Source: Prosthecobacter debontii (GTDB lineage: Bacteria; Verrucomicrobiota; Verrucomicrobiia; Chthoniobacterales; Chthoniobacteraceae). Taken from it: DNA of 42,665 bases. The notes under the pieces were generated by a model, which worked only from the letters and a program-made list of their open reading frames with translations, was not told where the DNA came from and searched no databases. How positions within the stretch are numbered: the first letter of the stretch is position 1; each line of letters starts with the position of its first letter. The translations under genes and the position numbers were made by a program. The DNA is taken from assembly GCA_945861385.1 (NCBI GenBank), contig CAMAUI010000029.1, forward strand, positions 1-42,665, read 5' to 3'. Below, piece by piece: positions 25,065 through 34,182 of this stretch.

Positions 25065-25859
25065 ATGCTCGATTTCCTGCTCCGCCAAGCCCTGCGCCTC
25101 ATCCAACCAGTCGGCTTCACCTGGCTCGTGCTGATCGTTCTCAGCGTGGTGCTCTGGCGGCGGCGGATCCGGCGCCCGGCGTGCGTGTCCGGCGCGCTTG
25201 TGCTGCTCATCACTCTTTGCGGGGGAACCGATCTGCCGGGCTTCCTCCTCCGCGGTCTGGAGCGTCCGTGGGCCGGGGTGAAGATCGCGGAACTGCCAGC
25301 TTGCGACGCGGTCATCGTGCTCGGCGGCGGCACGGAACCGTCGCGCTATGAGGTGGGCGGAATGCACCTCACCAAGGCCGGCGACCGCCTCATCATGGGC
25401 TTGGAACTCATGCGCCTCGGCAAGGCCCCCGTGTTGCTGCTCGGTGGCGGCGCGGCGACATTCGAGGACGGCGAAAGGATCGAGGCGGACGTGGTGAAGA
25501 CGATGCTTGCGTCGTGGAAACTCCCGGCGACTGCGCAGGTGGAGAGCCTGGGCCGAAGCGCGAACACCCGCGAGGAGGCGGAAAAGGTGGCCGCGCTTGC
25601 GAAGGCACGCGGCTGGAACCGGGTGCTGATCGCGACTTCCGCGTGCCACATGCGGCGCACACTCGGGGTCTTTCGCACAGCGGGTGTCGGGGTGGTTGCG
25701 GCACCGTGCAACTTTCTCACCACGGTGAGCACGGCTCCCGTGCCGTTCCGGATCGGCGTGCCGGGATGGGAGGGCTTCGAGAAGATCTCGCTTTGGGTGC
25801 ATGAAAAAATCGGCTGGGCAGTCTATCGCCGGCGCGGCTGGATCGCGGACGGAATGTGA
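25065..25859 (+). CDS. YdcF/ElyC-type DUF218 protein
   Basis: A 264-aa protein with two N-terminal hydrophobic segments (about 15-31 and 40-58) and a DUF218 domain: CDAVIVLGGGTEPSR, MGLELMRLGKAPVLLLGGGA, ESLGRSANTREEAEKVAAL, VLIATSACHMRRTLGVF. In E. coli the relatives ElyC and SanA affect envelope integrity; the biochemical activity is not settled. It is probably anchored in the inner membrane with the domain outside. The gene is divergent from exbD, with a gap of 141 bases. Confidence 0.85.
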   Translation: MLDFLLRQALRLIQPVGFTWLVLIVLSVVLWRRRIRRPACVSGALVLLITLCGGTDLPGFLLRGLERPWAGVKIAELPACDAVIVLGGGTEPSRYEVGGMHLTKAGDRLIMGLELMRLGKAPVLLLGGGAATFEDGERIEADVVKTMLASWKLPATAQVESLGRSANTREEAEKVAALAKARGWNRVLIATSACHMRRTLGVFRTAGVGVVAAPCNFLTTVSTAPVPFRIGVPGWEGFEKISLWVHEKIGWAVYRRRGWIADGM

Positions 25860-25907
25860 CGCGCCTTCCGTGTTGCGCAGGCGTGCGCGGCAATCCACAC
25901 AACATTC

Positions 25908-26975
25908 ATGAGCAAATTTCGCATCGCCGGCATCAACTTCGACCACTTCCACATGGGCGACCTGCTCCGCATGGTCCACGAACATCCGGATGCGGAAATC
26001 GCCGGCATTTGCGACGAGCAGCCTCCGCGCATGGCGGAGGCGGCGCGCAATTTTTCCATCCCGCAGGATCGCGTATTCACCGATGTCGCTGCGTGCATGG
26101 AAATGACGAAGCCGGACGTCGTGATCCTCTGCCCCGCCGCGGCGCGGCATGGCGAATACGTGAAGCTCGTCGCGCCTTTCGGCGTGCATGTGATGGTCGA
26201 GAAGCCGTTCGCGGCATCGCTCGCCGAGGCGGATGCCATGATCGCGGCGATGCCGGGGGATCGTCTCCTCGCCATCAACTGGCCGCTCCGCTGGGAGCGC
26301 GGCGCGGCGACAGCGATGCGCCTCATCAACGAAGGAGTGATCGGCGAAGTGCGGAGCTACCACCACTACGGCGGAAACCGCGGCCCGCTTTACCACGGCG
26401 CGGACAAGATCGAAAAGGAGCCAACCGCCGCGGACAAGGCTGCGAGCTGGTTCTATCAGCGCGCAGCGGGCGGCGGTTCGCTGCTCGATTATCTCGGCTA
26501 CGGCACGACGCTCGGGACATGGTTCATCGGCGGAAAAAAGCCGATCGAGGTGACCGCGGTGACGGACGACCCGCCGGGGCTGGAGGTGGACGAGCACAGC
26601 ATGGTCGTCGTTCGCTACGATTCCGGCCTGAGCAAATGCGAGACGCGCTGGGGCACGTTCACCGACCCATGGACGCACCAGCCGCAGCCAAAATGCGGAT
26701 TCGTGATTTGCGGAAGCGAAGGCACGATCTCTTGCTACGATTACACCGCCACCATCCGCGTCCAGACCCGGCAACAGCCCCAGCGGACAAAAATGTTTTG
26801 CGACGCACTCCGCGCGCCGGAGCGCAACCCGGTCGAGTATTTCCTCCACTGCATCGGGACAGGCACGCCGTTGAGCGGCCCGCTTTCGCCGGAGATTTCG
26901 CGCATCGGCCAGCAGATCGTGGACAGCGCAGTCCTCTCGGCCCGCGAGAAACGGACGGTGCCGCTCGTGGGGTAA
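25908..26975 (+). CDS. Gfo/Idh/MocA-family oxidoreductase
   Basis: A 355-aa NAD(P)-dependent dehydrogenase-like protein. The Rossmann part begins FRIAGINFDHFHMGDLL, where the usual GxGxxG is replaced by GINFDH, and continues with AGICDEQP and VVILCPAAARHGEYVKLV; the family motif EKPFAASLAEAD (catalytic Lys region) is intact. The C-terminal half is the alpha/beta substrate domain. The substrate is probably a sugar or cyclitol, unspecified. No signal peptide is present. It stands 48 bases after the YdcF-type gene and converges on the DUF423 gene. Confidence 0.88.
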   Translation: MSKFRIAGINFDHFHMGDLLRMVHEHPDAEIAGICDEQPPRMAEAARNFSIPQDRVFTDVAACMEMTKPDVVILCPAAARHGEYVKLVAPFGVHVMVEKPFAASLAEADAMIAAMPGDRLLAINWPLRWERGAATAMRLINEGVIGEVRSYHHYGGNRGPLYHGADKIEKEPTAADKAASWFYQRAAGGGSLLDYLGYGTTLGTWFIGGKKPIEVTAVTDDPPGLEVDEHSMVVVRYDSGLSKCETRWGTFTDPWTHQPQPKCGFVICGSEGTISCYDYTATIRVQTRQQPQRTKMFCDALRAPERNPVEYFLHCIGTGTPLSGPLSPEISRIGQQIVDSAVLSAREKRTVPLVG

Positions 26976-27031
26976 GCCGCCGGCTTGCCCTCCCCGTGCC
27001 ACCTGGACCGGCGCGTCCATTATTTGGGGCG

Positions 27032-27391
27032 TTACTTTCGCAAGCTGGCAGCTTGCGCCACGAGGGCCAGCCATCCCGCAAGCAGCAGCACCCCGCCAAT
27101 GGGCGTGATTGCGCCGAGCCATTTCATCCCCGTCACCGCGAGAACGTACAGCGTGCCGCTGAAAACCACGGTGCCCGCGAGCCACAGCCTCCACGCCCAC
27201 ACGCGAAAAGGTGCGTGCAGCGCAACGGCGAGCAGCGCGACCGAGTGGATGAGGTGGTAGTGCGCCGCAGTGTTCCAGTTTGCGAGCTGCCCGGTTGCAT
27301 CGAGCGTGCCCTTCAGCCCGTGCGCACCGAACGCGCCGCACGCGACGGCGAGGAATCCCATGATGGCGGAAATGCGGACGGCGTTGCTCAT
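27032..27391 (-). CDS. DUF423 family small membrane protein
   Basis: A 119-aa protein with four hydrophobic helices and the family features MGFLAVACGAFGAHGLK near the N-terminus, AAHYHLIHSVALLAVAL, and AITPIGGVLLLAGWLAL near the end. It is related to E. coli YgdD, whose function is unknown. The last residues (AQAASLRK) are encoded by a perfect 8-bp-stem hairpin, so the C-terminus appears to have been formed by an intergenic repeat. It is divergent from the Nudix gene (49-base gap). Confidence 0.9.
   Translation of the reverse strand: MSNAVRISAIMGFLAVACGAFGAHGLKGTLDATGQLANWNTAAHYHLIHSVALLAVALHAPFRVWAWRLWLAGTVVFSGTLYVLAVTGMKWLGAITPIGGVLLLAGWLALVAQAASLRK
27039..27057. repeat. Hairpin at the DUF423 3' end
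   Basis: CGCAAGCT-ggc-AGCTTGCG is an 8-bp perfect stem with a 3-base loop. It overlaps the last codons of the DUF423 gene, in the gap to the convergent oxidoreductase gene. Its loop and flanks resemble the TGGAAG-type modules. Confidence 0.65.
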
Positions 27392-27440
27392 GCCCGCTTT
27401 CTAGCGTGCCAATTGCCATCCGTCACCTATCACTGCGCTC

Positions 27441-27914
27441 ATGGACTGGAAAAATTGGCAGCCGACCGAGACGGCCAACCTTTGCTTCATCGTGAAGGAC
27501 GGCCGCGTGCTGCTCATCCGGAAAAAGCGCGGCCTCGGCGCCGGCAAAATCAACGGCCCCGGCGGGAAACTCGAGCCCGGCGAGACCGCGCACGACGCCG
27601 CCGTGCGCGAGGTCCGCGAGGAAATCGGCGTGACACCGCTGCACCTGGAAAACCGCGGCGTGCTGCGCTTCCAGTTCACCGACGGCTACGCGCTGCATTG
27701 CACGGTGTTCGTCGCGCCGGATCTTGAAGGCGACCCGATCGAGACGGATGAGGCCACGCCTTTCTGGTGCGATCTGGACGCTGTGCCTTTCGGGGAAATG
27801 TGGGAGGACGACCGGCACTGGCTGCCGCATGTGCTGGCCGGGCGCTCGTTCCATGGATGGTTCGTTTTTGACGGCGAGCGGATGCTGGAGAACCGCGTGG
27901 AGATCACCGCGTAG
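27441..27914 (+). CDS. MTH1-like Nudix hydrolase (8-oxo-dGTP diphosphatase type)
   Basis: A 157-aa Nudix hydrolase that should cleave oxidised or other purine nucleoside triphosphates to monophosphates. The Nudix box is complete (GGKLEPGETAHDAAVREVRE then EIGV, residues 41-64). The flanking parts follow human MTH1/NUDT1 rather than E. coli MutT: KKRGLGAGKINGPGGK, TDEATPFWCDLDAVPF, MWEDDRHWLPHVL and FHGWFVFDGERML have clear counterparts there (recalled alignment). The paired acidic residues E-D/D-D of MTH1 substrate recognition appear as WEDD. It lies 2 bases before the SDR epimerase start. Confidence 0.88.
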   Translation: MDWKNWQPTETANLCFIVKDGRVLLIRKKRGLGAGKINGPGGKLEPGETAHDAAVREVREEIGVTPLHLENRGVLRFQFTDGYALHCTVFVAPDLEGDPIETDEATPFWCDLDAVPFGEMWEDDRHWLPHVLAGRSFHGWFVFDGERMLENRVEITA

Positions 27915-27916
27915 CC

Positions 27917-28777
27917 ATGCCGCTGCTCGTCATCGCCGGTGTTGGTTTCGCGGGGCTGGCAACGGCCCGGCTTTTTCTCGGGGCCGGATGGGAGGTGGCT
28001 GGCATCACGCAATCCGCCGATTCCGCCGGGCGCCTCGCAGCAGAGGGAATCCGCGGCATCCCGTGCGACATCTCGCAACGCAGTGCGGTGGATGCGCTCG
28101 ATCTTCGCGGTGCTGATGCGCTGATCCACTGCGCGAGTTCCGGGCGCGGCGGGGCGGATGCCTGCCGCGCCGTTTTTCTCGGAGGCTGCCGCAATTTGTT
28201 GGAGGCGCTCACGCCGCGACGCTTCCTGTTCACGAGCAGCACCAGCGTCTATGCGCAGACCGACGGCAGCATCGTGGACGAGACAAGCCCCGCCGAACCC
28301 CCGGGCGAAACAGGCCGCATCCTGCGCGCAAGCGAGGATCTGGTTTTGCAAAATGGCGGCATCATCGCGCGACTTGCAGGCATCTACGGGCCAGGCCGCT
28401 CGGTGCTTCTGCGGAAATTCCTTTCCGGTGAAGCGGTGATCGAGAGCGACGGCACACGCATCGTGAACCAGGTGCATCGCGATGACATCGCGACGGCGCT
28501 CCTTGCGATCATCGAGCGCGGCAGCCCCGGCGTTTTCAACGTGTGCGACAACACGCCCCTGCCGCAGCGCGAATTGTATGCGTGGCTTGCCCGGCACTTC
28601 GCCCGTCCGCTTCCCCCAGCAGGCCCCATCAATCCAAACCGGAAGCGCGGCTGGACGAGCAAGCGCGTCAGCAATTCAAAACTCCGAGCCCTCGGCTGGC
28701 AGCCCCGCTGGCCCTCGTTCTTCGACGCCGTGCTCGGCGATCCGGAACTCACCGCGGTCGCGCAAACGCAGGGTTGA
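27917..28777 (+). CDS. NAD(P)-dependent SDR epimerase/dehydratase-like protein (YeeZ-like)
   Basis: A 286-aa extended-SDR protein. The Rossmann start is LVIAGVGFAGLATARLF (G-x-G-x-x-G), the first conserved block is LIHCASSGRGG, and the active-site region reads FLFTSSTSVYAQTDG, with Ser and Tyr (SVYAQ) but without a standard YxxxK lysine. RLAGIYGPGR and FNVCDNTPLPQRELYAWLA are typical of the YeeZ/atypical SDR group. The substrate is unknown. The start codon is 2 bases after the Nudix stop, so they are co-transcribed. Confidence 0.82.
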   Translation: MPLLVIAGVGFAGLATARLFLGAGWEVAGITQSADSAGRLAAEGIRGIPCDISQRSAVDALDLRGADALIHCASSGRGGADACRAVFLGGCRNLLEALTPRRFLFTSSTSVYAQTDGSIVDETSPAEPPGETGRILRASEDLVLQNGGIIARLAGIYGPGRSVLLRKFLSGEAVIESDGTRIVNQVHRDDIATALLAIIERGSPGVFNVCDNTPLPQRELYAWLARHFARPLPPAGPINPNRKRGWTSKRVSNSKLRALGWQPRWPSFFDAVLGDPELTAVAQTQG

Positions 28778-28931
28778 TTCCGAATGCAGCGCGGCTCGCG
28801 GGCATGTCCCCGAACATTGCGGCTGTCCCATCGAACAGCGACCTGCAAACGCCCTGATGCCGAACCCGGCGGTACACATGCGAAGAGATCGCTTGTAATC
28901 CTTGCACCGGGATGACACCCCATGCCGCGTA

Positions 28932-30161
28932 ATGAAAGGCGCCCTGACACCACTCTTTGCTCTCGCAGTCGCTGCTGCTTGCACCGGAACCGCCCTTCCG
29001 GGCGAACCGGCGCGGGCTGACGAATGCTGCAAGCTGAACTTATGGACCGGCGAGGGCGTGAACCTCGGAGGAATTCTTTTCCCCGAGTTGAACTACCAGA
29101 CGGTCGTCGGCAGTTCGACGACTGACCCGGAGTCGCTCGCAGTCGGGCATCACGACCCGAACCGGCACGGCATCACACAGCAGAACATCGAGCTGACGCT
29201 CGGCATGAGGCTCGGCGAACATGTGCGGCTGTTCGGAAACTACAATGCGGTCATTGATCACGAGGATCACTGGTTTTCCGAATACGAGGAGCACTACGCG
29301 ATCATCAGCGGCCTGCCTTTCGGCGCGCAGTTGAAAGGCGGGAGGTTCTACACGCAATTCGGCTACCACAACCGCGAGCACCTCCACGACTTCACCTTCA
29401 TAGACAAGTATCTCGCGAGCGGACGGCTCATCGGCGAGGACTCCGTCAGCATCTACGGCGGTGAGATTTCGCTGCCCGTCCTGCGCTCCCTGCCCGCCGG
29501 CTGGAGCGACCGGCTCACTTTTTCCTACGGATCAGTGCCCGATCCGGCGGAAGAGGAGGGAGAGGAGGAGGGCCCGACGGCAAAATTTGAAGGCGAAGGC
29601 GGGCTTTGGCAGGACTGGCTGGCCACCGTGGACTACTCGCTGCTCTTTGCTGCGAATAAGACAACCCATTATGAGATCGGAGTGTCGGGCGCGTGGGGAC
29701 GCAACAACTTCGACCGGCGCACACAGCTCTACGGTGTGCATTTCGATTATCTCTGGCGCCCGGACGGTGCCCCGGCAGCCGACCCCGATTCCCACAAGGA
29801 AAGCGCCATTTTCCTCCGCTGGCGGACTGAGGCGATGGTGCGGCAGGTCGAAGCTGTGAGTGAGTCCGGGGAGCGCGGCGATTTCACCGATGCCGGTTTT
29901 TACTCGGCGCTCAGCTATGGATTTCCGGGAGGGAAAATGCAGGCGCATCTCCGTGGCGAATACGTGAGCGGCGTGGCTGAGGCCGGGTTGCCCGAGCGGT
30001 GGCGCGTTTCACCGGCGCTCTCGTGGCGCCCGTCGGCGGAGCTGCCGTTCCATTTCAAGCTCCAGTACAACTACGACCACTCGCCCGCATTCGGCGACGA
30101 ACACAGCGTCTGGGCGCAGTTCAGCCTCACATGGGGCGACTGCTGCGCGCACGAACATTGA
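28932..30161 (+). CDS. Outer-membrane beta-barrel (porin-like) protein
   Basis: A 409-aa protein. ATG 28932 starts a signal peptide (MKGALTPLFALAVAAACTGT, cleavage likely near GEPARA). The rest alternates polar and aromatic/hydrophobic residues in amphipathic strands with Gly/Asp/Asn turns (ELTLGMRLGEHVRLFGNYNA, FKLQYNYDHSP) and no internal helices, as in porins. An acidic loop EEEGEEEG lies near residue 210. The end FSLTWGDCCAHEH keeps a strand but has a Cys-Cys-Ala-His-Glu-His tail in place of a terminal Phe, unusual and perhaps metal binding. The mature N-terminus also has Cys-Cys (DECCKL). No specific porin family could be assigned. Confidence 0.7.
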   Translation: MKGALTPLFALAVAAACTGTALPGEPARADECCKLNLWTGEGVNLGGILFPELNYQTVVGSSTTDPESLAVGHHDPNRHGITQQNIELTLGMRLGEHVRLFGNYNAVIDHEDHWFSEYEEHYAIISGLPFGAQLKGGRFYTQFGYHNREHLHDFTFIDKYLASGRLIGEDSVSIYGGEISLPVLRSLPAGWSDRLTFSYGSVPDPAEEEGEEEGPTAKFEGEGGLWQDWLATVDYSLLFAANKTTHYEIGVSGAWGRNNFDRRTQLYGVHFDYLWRPDGAPAADPDSHKESAIFLRWRTEAMVRQVEAVSESGERGDFTDAGFYSALSYGFPGGKMQAHLRGEYVSGVAEAGLPERWRVSPALSWRPSAELPFHFKLQYNYDHSPAFGDEHSVWAQFSLTWGDCCAHEH

Positions 30162-30187
30162 GCGGGCGCAGAAGCGGCCAGCAGGCG

Positions 30188-32899
30188 TCAGGCGACGACG
30201 ATGTTCACGAGGCGGCCGGGGACGACGATGAGTTTCTTGATCGTCCTGCCGGCGGTGGCCTCGGCGATTTTTGGCGCGGCCTTGGCGATGGCTTCGATGT
30301 CCTCCTGCGTGGCGTCTTTCTTCACGACGATCTTGTCGCGCAGTTTGCCGTTCACCTGCACGGGGAGTTCGATTTCGTCCTCGATCAAAAGCGCGGGGTC
30401 GTAGGCGGGCCACGCGGCGTCGGCGAGGAGCGTCGTGCCGCCGAGGATGGCGTGCAGTTCCTCGGTGAGGTGCGGCGCGAAGGGATTCAGCACTTGCAGC
30501 AGGAGGCGGATCGCGGACACGGGGCGCGGAGTTGCGGCGATGAGAGCATTCGTGCAGACCATCATCTGCGCGATGGCGGTGTTGAAGCTGAGCGCCTCGA
30601 TGTCTTCGCCGACTTTTTTGATCGTGGCGTGGACGACTTTTGCGAGCGGCTTTTCCATAGGCACGTCCTGCACGGTGGCATTGCGCTGCCACTCACCGGC
30701 CTGATTTTCCTCCATGACCAAGCGCCACACTCGCGCGAGAAAACGGAAGACGCCTTCGACGCCGCTCATGCTCCACGGCTTGGTGGCTTCGAGCGGGCCC
30801 ATGAACATCTCGTAGAGCCGCAACGCGTCGGCGCCATACTCCTCGATCACGTCGTCGGGGTTCACGACGTTGCCGCGCGACTTGCTCATCTTTTGCCCGT
30901 CCTCGCCGAGGATGAGGCCCTGATTCACGAGGCGCTGGAACGGCTCGGGCGTCGAAACGTGGCCGAGATCGTAGAGCACCTTGTGCCAGAACCGCGCGTA
31001 GAGCAGGTGAAGCACGGCGTGCTCGGTGCCGCCGACGTAGAGATCCACGCCGCCGAACGAAACCGGAGAGCGGAGGGCGGAATGCGGAGAGGTTATCACG
31101 TCCGCACTGCCCGCATCTTTCCGGTCTCCGCTTTCCGCTTTCCGGTTTCCAAGCATCCAGTAGCGCTCCGCGTCCGCGCCGACGAAACGATCCGCATTTT
31201 TCGAATCAATGTAGCGGAGATAGTACCAGCATGAGCCGGCCCATTGCGGCATGGTGTTGAGTTCGCGCGTTGCGGTGGCGCTGTAGCGGACCCAGTCGGT
31301 CGCTTTTGAGAGCGGTGGCTCGGGGGTGCCGGTGGGTTTGAAATCGGTCAGCGAAGGCGGGACAACGGGGAGTTTGCTGGCGTCGAGCGCGCGGTGCTTT
31401 CCATTTTCCCAGACGATGGGGAAGGGCTCGCCCCAGTAGCGCTGGCGCGAGAAAAGCCAGTCGCGGAGTTTGAAGTTGATCGTCTTTTTGCCGAGGCCAT
31501 CGGCTTCGAGGCGGCGGATGATTTCGGCTTTCGCCGCGGCGCTGGGCAGTCCGTCGAGCGGGCCGCTGTGGATGGCGTAGCCTTCGCCGACAAAGCACTC
31601 GAGCGGCTCCGCGTCGCAAACGCCACCGCCGCCGAGTCCGATGCGAGGCTCCGGCGAGACGACCTCGCGGATGGGCAGCGCGAATTTCCTCGCAAACTCC
31701 CAGTCGCGCTCGTCGTGCGCGGGCACGGCCATGATCGCGCCGGTGCCATAGCCGGTGAGCACGTAGTCGGCGATCCAGATCGGGATGCGCTCGCCGTTGA
31801 CGGGGTTGATCGCGAACGCGCCGGTGAAGACGCCGGACTTGTCCTTCGTCAGCTCGGCGCGCTCGAGGTCGCTCTTGCGCGCCGCCCTTTCGCGGTATTC
31901 CTCGACGGCGGTCGCCTGTTCCTCGGTGACGAGTTCCTCGACCAGCACGTGCTCGGGCGCGAGTACCATGTAGGTCGCGCCGTAGAGCGTGTCGGGCCGG
32001 GTCGTGAAAACGGTGATCGTTTCATCCATCCCCGGCGGACAATCGGCGACTTTGAATTTCACCTCCGCGCCTTCGCTGCGGCCGATCCAGTTTCGCTGGT
32101 GAATCTTGATGCTCTCGGGCCAGTCGAGGCCGTCGAGTTCATCAATGAGCCGCTGTGCGTAGGCCGTGATGCGCAGCATCCACTGCCGCATCGGGCGGCG
32201 CTCGACGGGATGGCCGCCGACTTCGCTCTTGCCATCAATGACCTCCTCATTCGCGAGTACCGTGCCGAGTTCGGGGCACCAGTTCACCGGCGCATCGCTC
32301 ACATAGGCGAGTCGGTGCGAGTCAATGAACGCACGGCGCTCGTTTTCGCTTTCGTTTGGAAGCTCGGCCTCCCGCTTTTCGATCAACTCCGAGACGGGAC
32401 GCGCGCGATTTTTCTCCGTGTCGAAATAGCTGTTGTAGAGCTGCACGAAGATCCACTGCGTCCATTTGAAATAGCCGGGGTCGGTGGTGTTCACCTCGCG
32501 CTGCCAGTCGTAGCCGAAGCCGATGCTCTGGAGCTGCTGCTTGAACTTGGCGACGTTCGCCTCGGTCGTCGCGCGCGGGTGCTGGCCGGTCTTGATGGCG
32601 TATTGCTCCGCGGGCAGGCCGAACGCGTCCCAGCCCATCGGGTGCAGCACGTTGAAGCCGCGCATTTTTTTGTAGCGCCCGATGATGTCCGTCGCCGTGT
32701 AGCCCTCGGGATGCCCGACGTGCAGGCCCGCGCCGCTCGGGTAGGGGAACATGTCGAGCACATAGTATTTCGGCTTCGCGGGATCGAAGCCCGGCTCGCC
32801 GGGATTCGGGACGTGAAAGGTCTGCCGTTCGTCCCAAACGCGCTGCCAGCGCGGCTCGAATTGGTCGAATGGAAATGGTCTGCGGCGCTCGTTGCTCAT
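30188..32899 (-). CDS. leuS: Leucyl-tRNA synthetase with in-frame repeat insertion
   Basis: A 903-aa class I synthetase that charges tRNA-Leu. The ATG at 32899 gives [20 protein letters not shown]; upstream frame is antisense to rdgB. HIGH motif HVGH is at 60-63, the CP1 editing domain follows ([31 protein letters not shown]), and KMSKS is at 670-674. The C-terminal anticodon-binding and tail domains are complete. Residues 583-617, between YWM and [20 protein letters not shown], are an extra 35 residues (starting [15 protein letters not shown]) where other LeuRS proteins have one residue or so. This segment coincides with an inverted-repeat DNA element. Since leuS is essential, the insertion must be tolerated unless another copy exists. 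Confidence 0.95.
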   Translation of the reverse strand: MSNERRRPFPFDQFEPRWQRVWDERQTFHVPNPGEPGFDPAKPKYYVLDMFPYPSGAGLHVGHPEGYTATDIIGRYKKMRGFNVLHPMGWDAFGLPAEQYAIKTGQHPRATTEANVAKFKQQLQSIGFGYDWQREVNTTDPGYFKWTQWIFVQLYNSYFDTEKNRARPVSELIEKREAELPNESENERRAFIDSHRLAYVSDAPVNWCPELGTVLANEEVIDGKSEVGGHPVERRPMRQWMLRITAYAQRLIDELDGLDWPESIKIHQRNWIGRSEGAEVKFKVADCPPGMDETITVFTTRPDTLYGATYMVLAPEHVLVEELVTEEQATAVEEYRERAARKSDLERAELTKDKSGVFTGAFAINPVNGERIPIWIADYVLTGYGTGAIMAVPAHDERDWEFARKFALPIREVVSPEPRIGLGGGGVCDAEPLECFVGEGYAIHSGPLDGLPSAAAKAEIIRRLEADGLGKKTINFKLRDWLFSRQRYWGEPFPIVWENGKHRALDASKLPVVPPSLTDFKPTGTPEPPLSKATDWVRYSATATRELNTMPQWAGSCWYYLRYIDSKNADRFVGADAERYWMLGNRKAESGDRKDAGSADVITSPHSALRSPVSFGGVDLYVGGTEHAVLHLLYARFWHKVLYDLGHVSTPEPFQRLVNQGLILGEDGQKMSKSRGNVVNPDDVIEEYGADALRLYEMFMGPLEATKPWSMSGVEGVFRFLARVWRLVMEENQAGEWQRNATVQDVPMEKPLAKVVHATIKKVGEDIEALSFNTAIAQMMVCTNALIAATPRPVSAIRLLLQVLNPFAPHLTEELHAILGGTTLLADAAWPAYDPALLIEDEIELPVQVNGKLRDKIVVKKDATQEDIEAIAKAAPKIAEATAGRTIKKLIVVPGRLVNIVVA
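31049..31153. repeat. 105-bp inverted-repeat element inserted in leuS
   Basis: The 105 bases encode LeuRS residues 583-617. Arms 31059-31089 and 31119-31149 pair at 24 of 31 positions (GAAACCGGAGAGCGGAG and the complement of its counterpart), separated by 29 bases. The purine-rich arms read as repeated CGGAAAGCGGA units. Length is 35 codons, frame preserved, no stop on the leuS strand. It looks like an intragenic palindromic repeat that spread into a coding gene. Confidence 0.75.
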
Positions 32900-33001
32900 G
32901 TTTCGAAAAGGGCGCGGACTGTGCCCGCGCGGGCTGCGCTCCGCAAGCGCGGCGGCGTTTCGCCTTTCCTCCCACACCCGCCGCGGGGCAGGCTGCGCGG
33001 G

Positions 33002-33592
33002 ATGCAACGCCTGCTTGTCGCCACGAAAAATTCCCACAAGACGGCCGAGATCCGCGCCATCCTGGGCGCGGGCTGGGATGTCACGGACCTCACGGCGCAC
33101 CCGGTGATTCCGGTGCCGGAGGAGACGGGGAGCACCTTTGAAGATAATGCGCGCATCAAGGCCGAGGCCGCGTCACGTGTTTTCGCCGGCATCGTGCTCA
33201 GCGACGATTCGGGGCTGGAGGTGGATGTCCTGGGTGGGAAGCCGGGCGTGCATTCCGCCCGCTATGGGGGCGTGCATGGCGATGATGCGGCGAACCGTTT
33301 GCGCCTCAGGCGCGAGCTCGCTGCACTCGCGATTCCGCCGCCGTGGATCGCGCGATTCCGCTGTGCGATGGCGCTGGCTCGCGATGGAAAAACGCTCGCG
33401 GTTTTCGACGGGCGGGTGGAGGGATGCGTGATCACCGATGAGCGGGGAACCGGGGGTTTCGGCTACGACTCGATGTTCATCCCCGATGGCTGCACGGGGA
33501 CGTTCGGCGAGCTTCCCGGCTCCGTGAAAAACAGGATGAGCCACCGTGCCCGCGCGCTTTCCGGCGCCGCACGTTTTCTCTCAGCGGTGTGA
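33002..33592 (+). CDS. rdgB: RdgB/HAM1-family XTP/dITP pyrophosphatase
   Basis: A 196-aa enzyme that removes deaminated purine nucleotides (dITP, XTP) from the pool. The start [14 protein letters not shown] (SxNxxK type motif, N10 and K13), [55 protein letters not shown] and [10 protein letters not shown] are all present. ATG 33002 was chosen at the conserved start; the frame extends far upstream antisense to leuS. It is divergent from leuS (102-base gap) and converges on the prepilin gene with a one-base gap. Confidence 0.93.
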   Translation: MQRLLVATKNSHKTAEIRAILGAGWDVTDLTAHPVIPVPEETGSTFEDNARIKAEAASRVFAGIVLSDDSGLEVDVLGGKPGVHSARYGGVHGDDAANRLRLRRELAALAIPPPWIARFRCAMALARDGKTLAVFDGRVEGCVITDERGTGGFGYDSMFIPDGCTGTFGELPGSVKNRMSHRARALSGAARFLSAV

Positions 33593-33593
33593 C

Positions 33594-34142
33594 CTATGGA
33601 TTTTGCTGGGGCTCCTGGCTGCGCCTGCGGGCCTCGTGGATGTCTATGATGCTGCCGTCGGCGAGAATCATGAGATTACCGCCGTGCATGTCCTGCCGCT
33701 CCGCAAACCAAGGCTGCTTGGCCCATCGCGTTGCAGTCCACGAGTTGTCGTCGAAGAATGCGCAGATGTAATCGGTGCGGTTGCGTTCGGCCTTGTTGAA
33801 ATCAGGGTTGCCGATTTTTACCTGCACGGATGGGCAGATGAAGTTCACGCGGCCAATCCCAAATGGGGAGAGCGCCTTGTACCACTCGCGGGCATAGATT
33901 CGCTCGTCCTCGGAGCTCCAGCGGATCTGCGGCCAGCGGCCACCCTCTGAATTCAGGTACGCAGTTCCGGCGGTGTAAAGACCCTTGAGATTTTCAGTGC
34001 AGGCGATCCTCCTTGCCCTGTTCTGGTACATGCTGATCCCCGGCAACAACAAGATTGCAAGAATCGCAATGATGACGATTGCAGTCATCAATTCCATCAG
34101 CGTGACCGCTGAATTCCTTCGCTCATCCTGGCTGCGTAGCAT
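33594..34142 (-). CDS. Type II secretion/type IV pilin-like prepilin protein
   Basis: A 182-aa protein with a short basic leader (MLRSQDERRNSA) and a prepilin-type start VTLMELMTAIVIIAILAIL. Glu at +5 is present, but the residue before the cleavage site is Ala12, where Gly is nearly invariant, so processing by prepilin peptidase is uncertain. After the hydrophobic helix come NRARRIACTENLKGLYTAGTAYLNSEGG and later HGGNLMILADGSI, typical of the pseudopilin-like H-x-G-x-x-N proteins abundant in Verrucomicrobiota and Planctomycetota. ATG 34142 was chosen to give a short leader. It lies 40 bases after the secreted-protein gene. Confidence 0.8.
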   Translation of the reverse strand: MLRSQDERRNSAVTLMELMTAIVIIAILAILLLPGISMYQNRARRIACTENLKGLYTAGTAYLNSEGGRWPQIRWSSEDERIYAREWYKALSPFGIGRVNFICPSVQVKIGNPDFNKAERNRTDYICAFFDDNSWTATRWAKQPWFAERQDMHGGNLMILADGSIIDIHEARRRSQEPQQNP

Positions 34143-34182
34143 GGAAGCAACAGCCTTGGGCCGTTGTGAGCCGACCGATGCC

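Noticed and set aside
25908-26975. Oxidoreductase plus sugar isomerases as one sugar pathway cluster
   Set aside because: The genes are 15 kb apart, separated by unrelated housekeeping genes.
24954-27419. Long minus-strand open frame across the YdcF and oxidoreductase genes
   Set aside because: Antisense shadow of two clear plus-strand genes, Arg/His/Ala-rich and without domain patterns.
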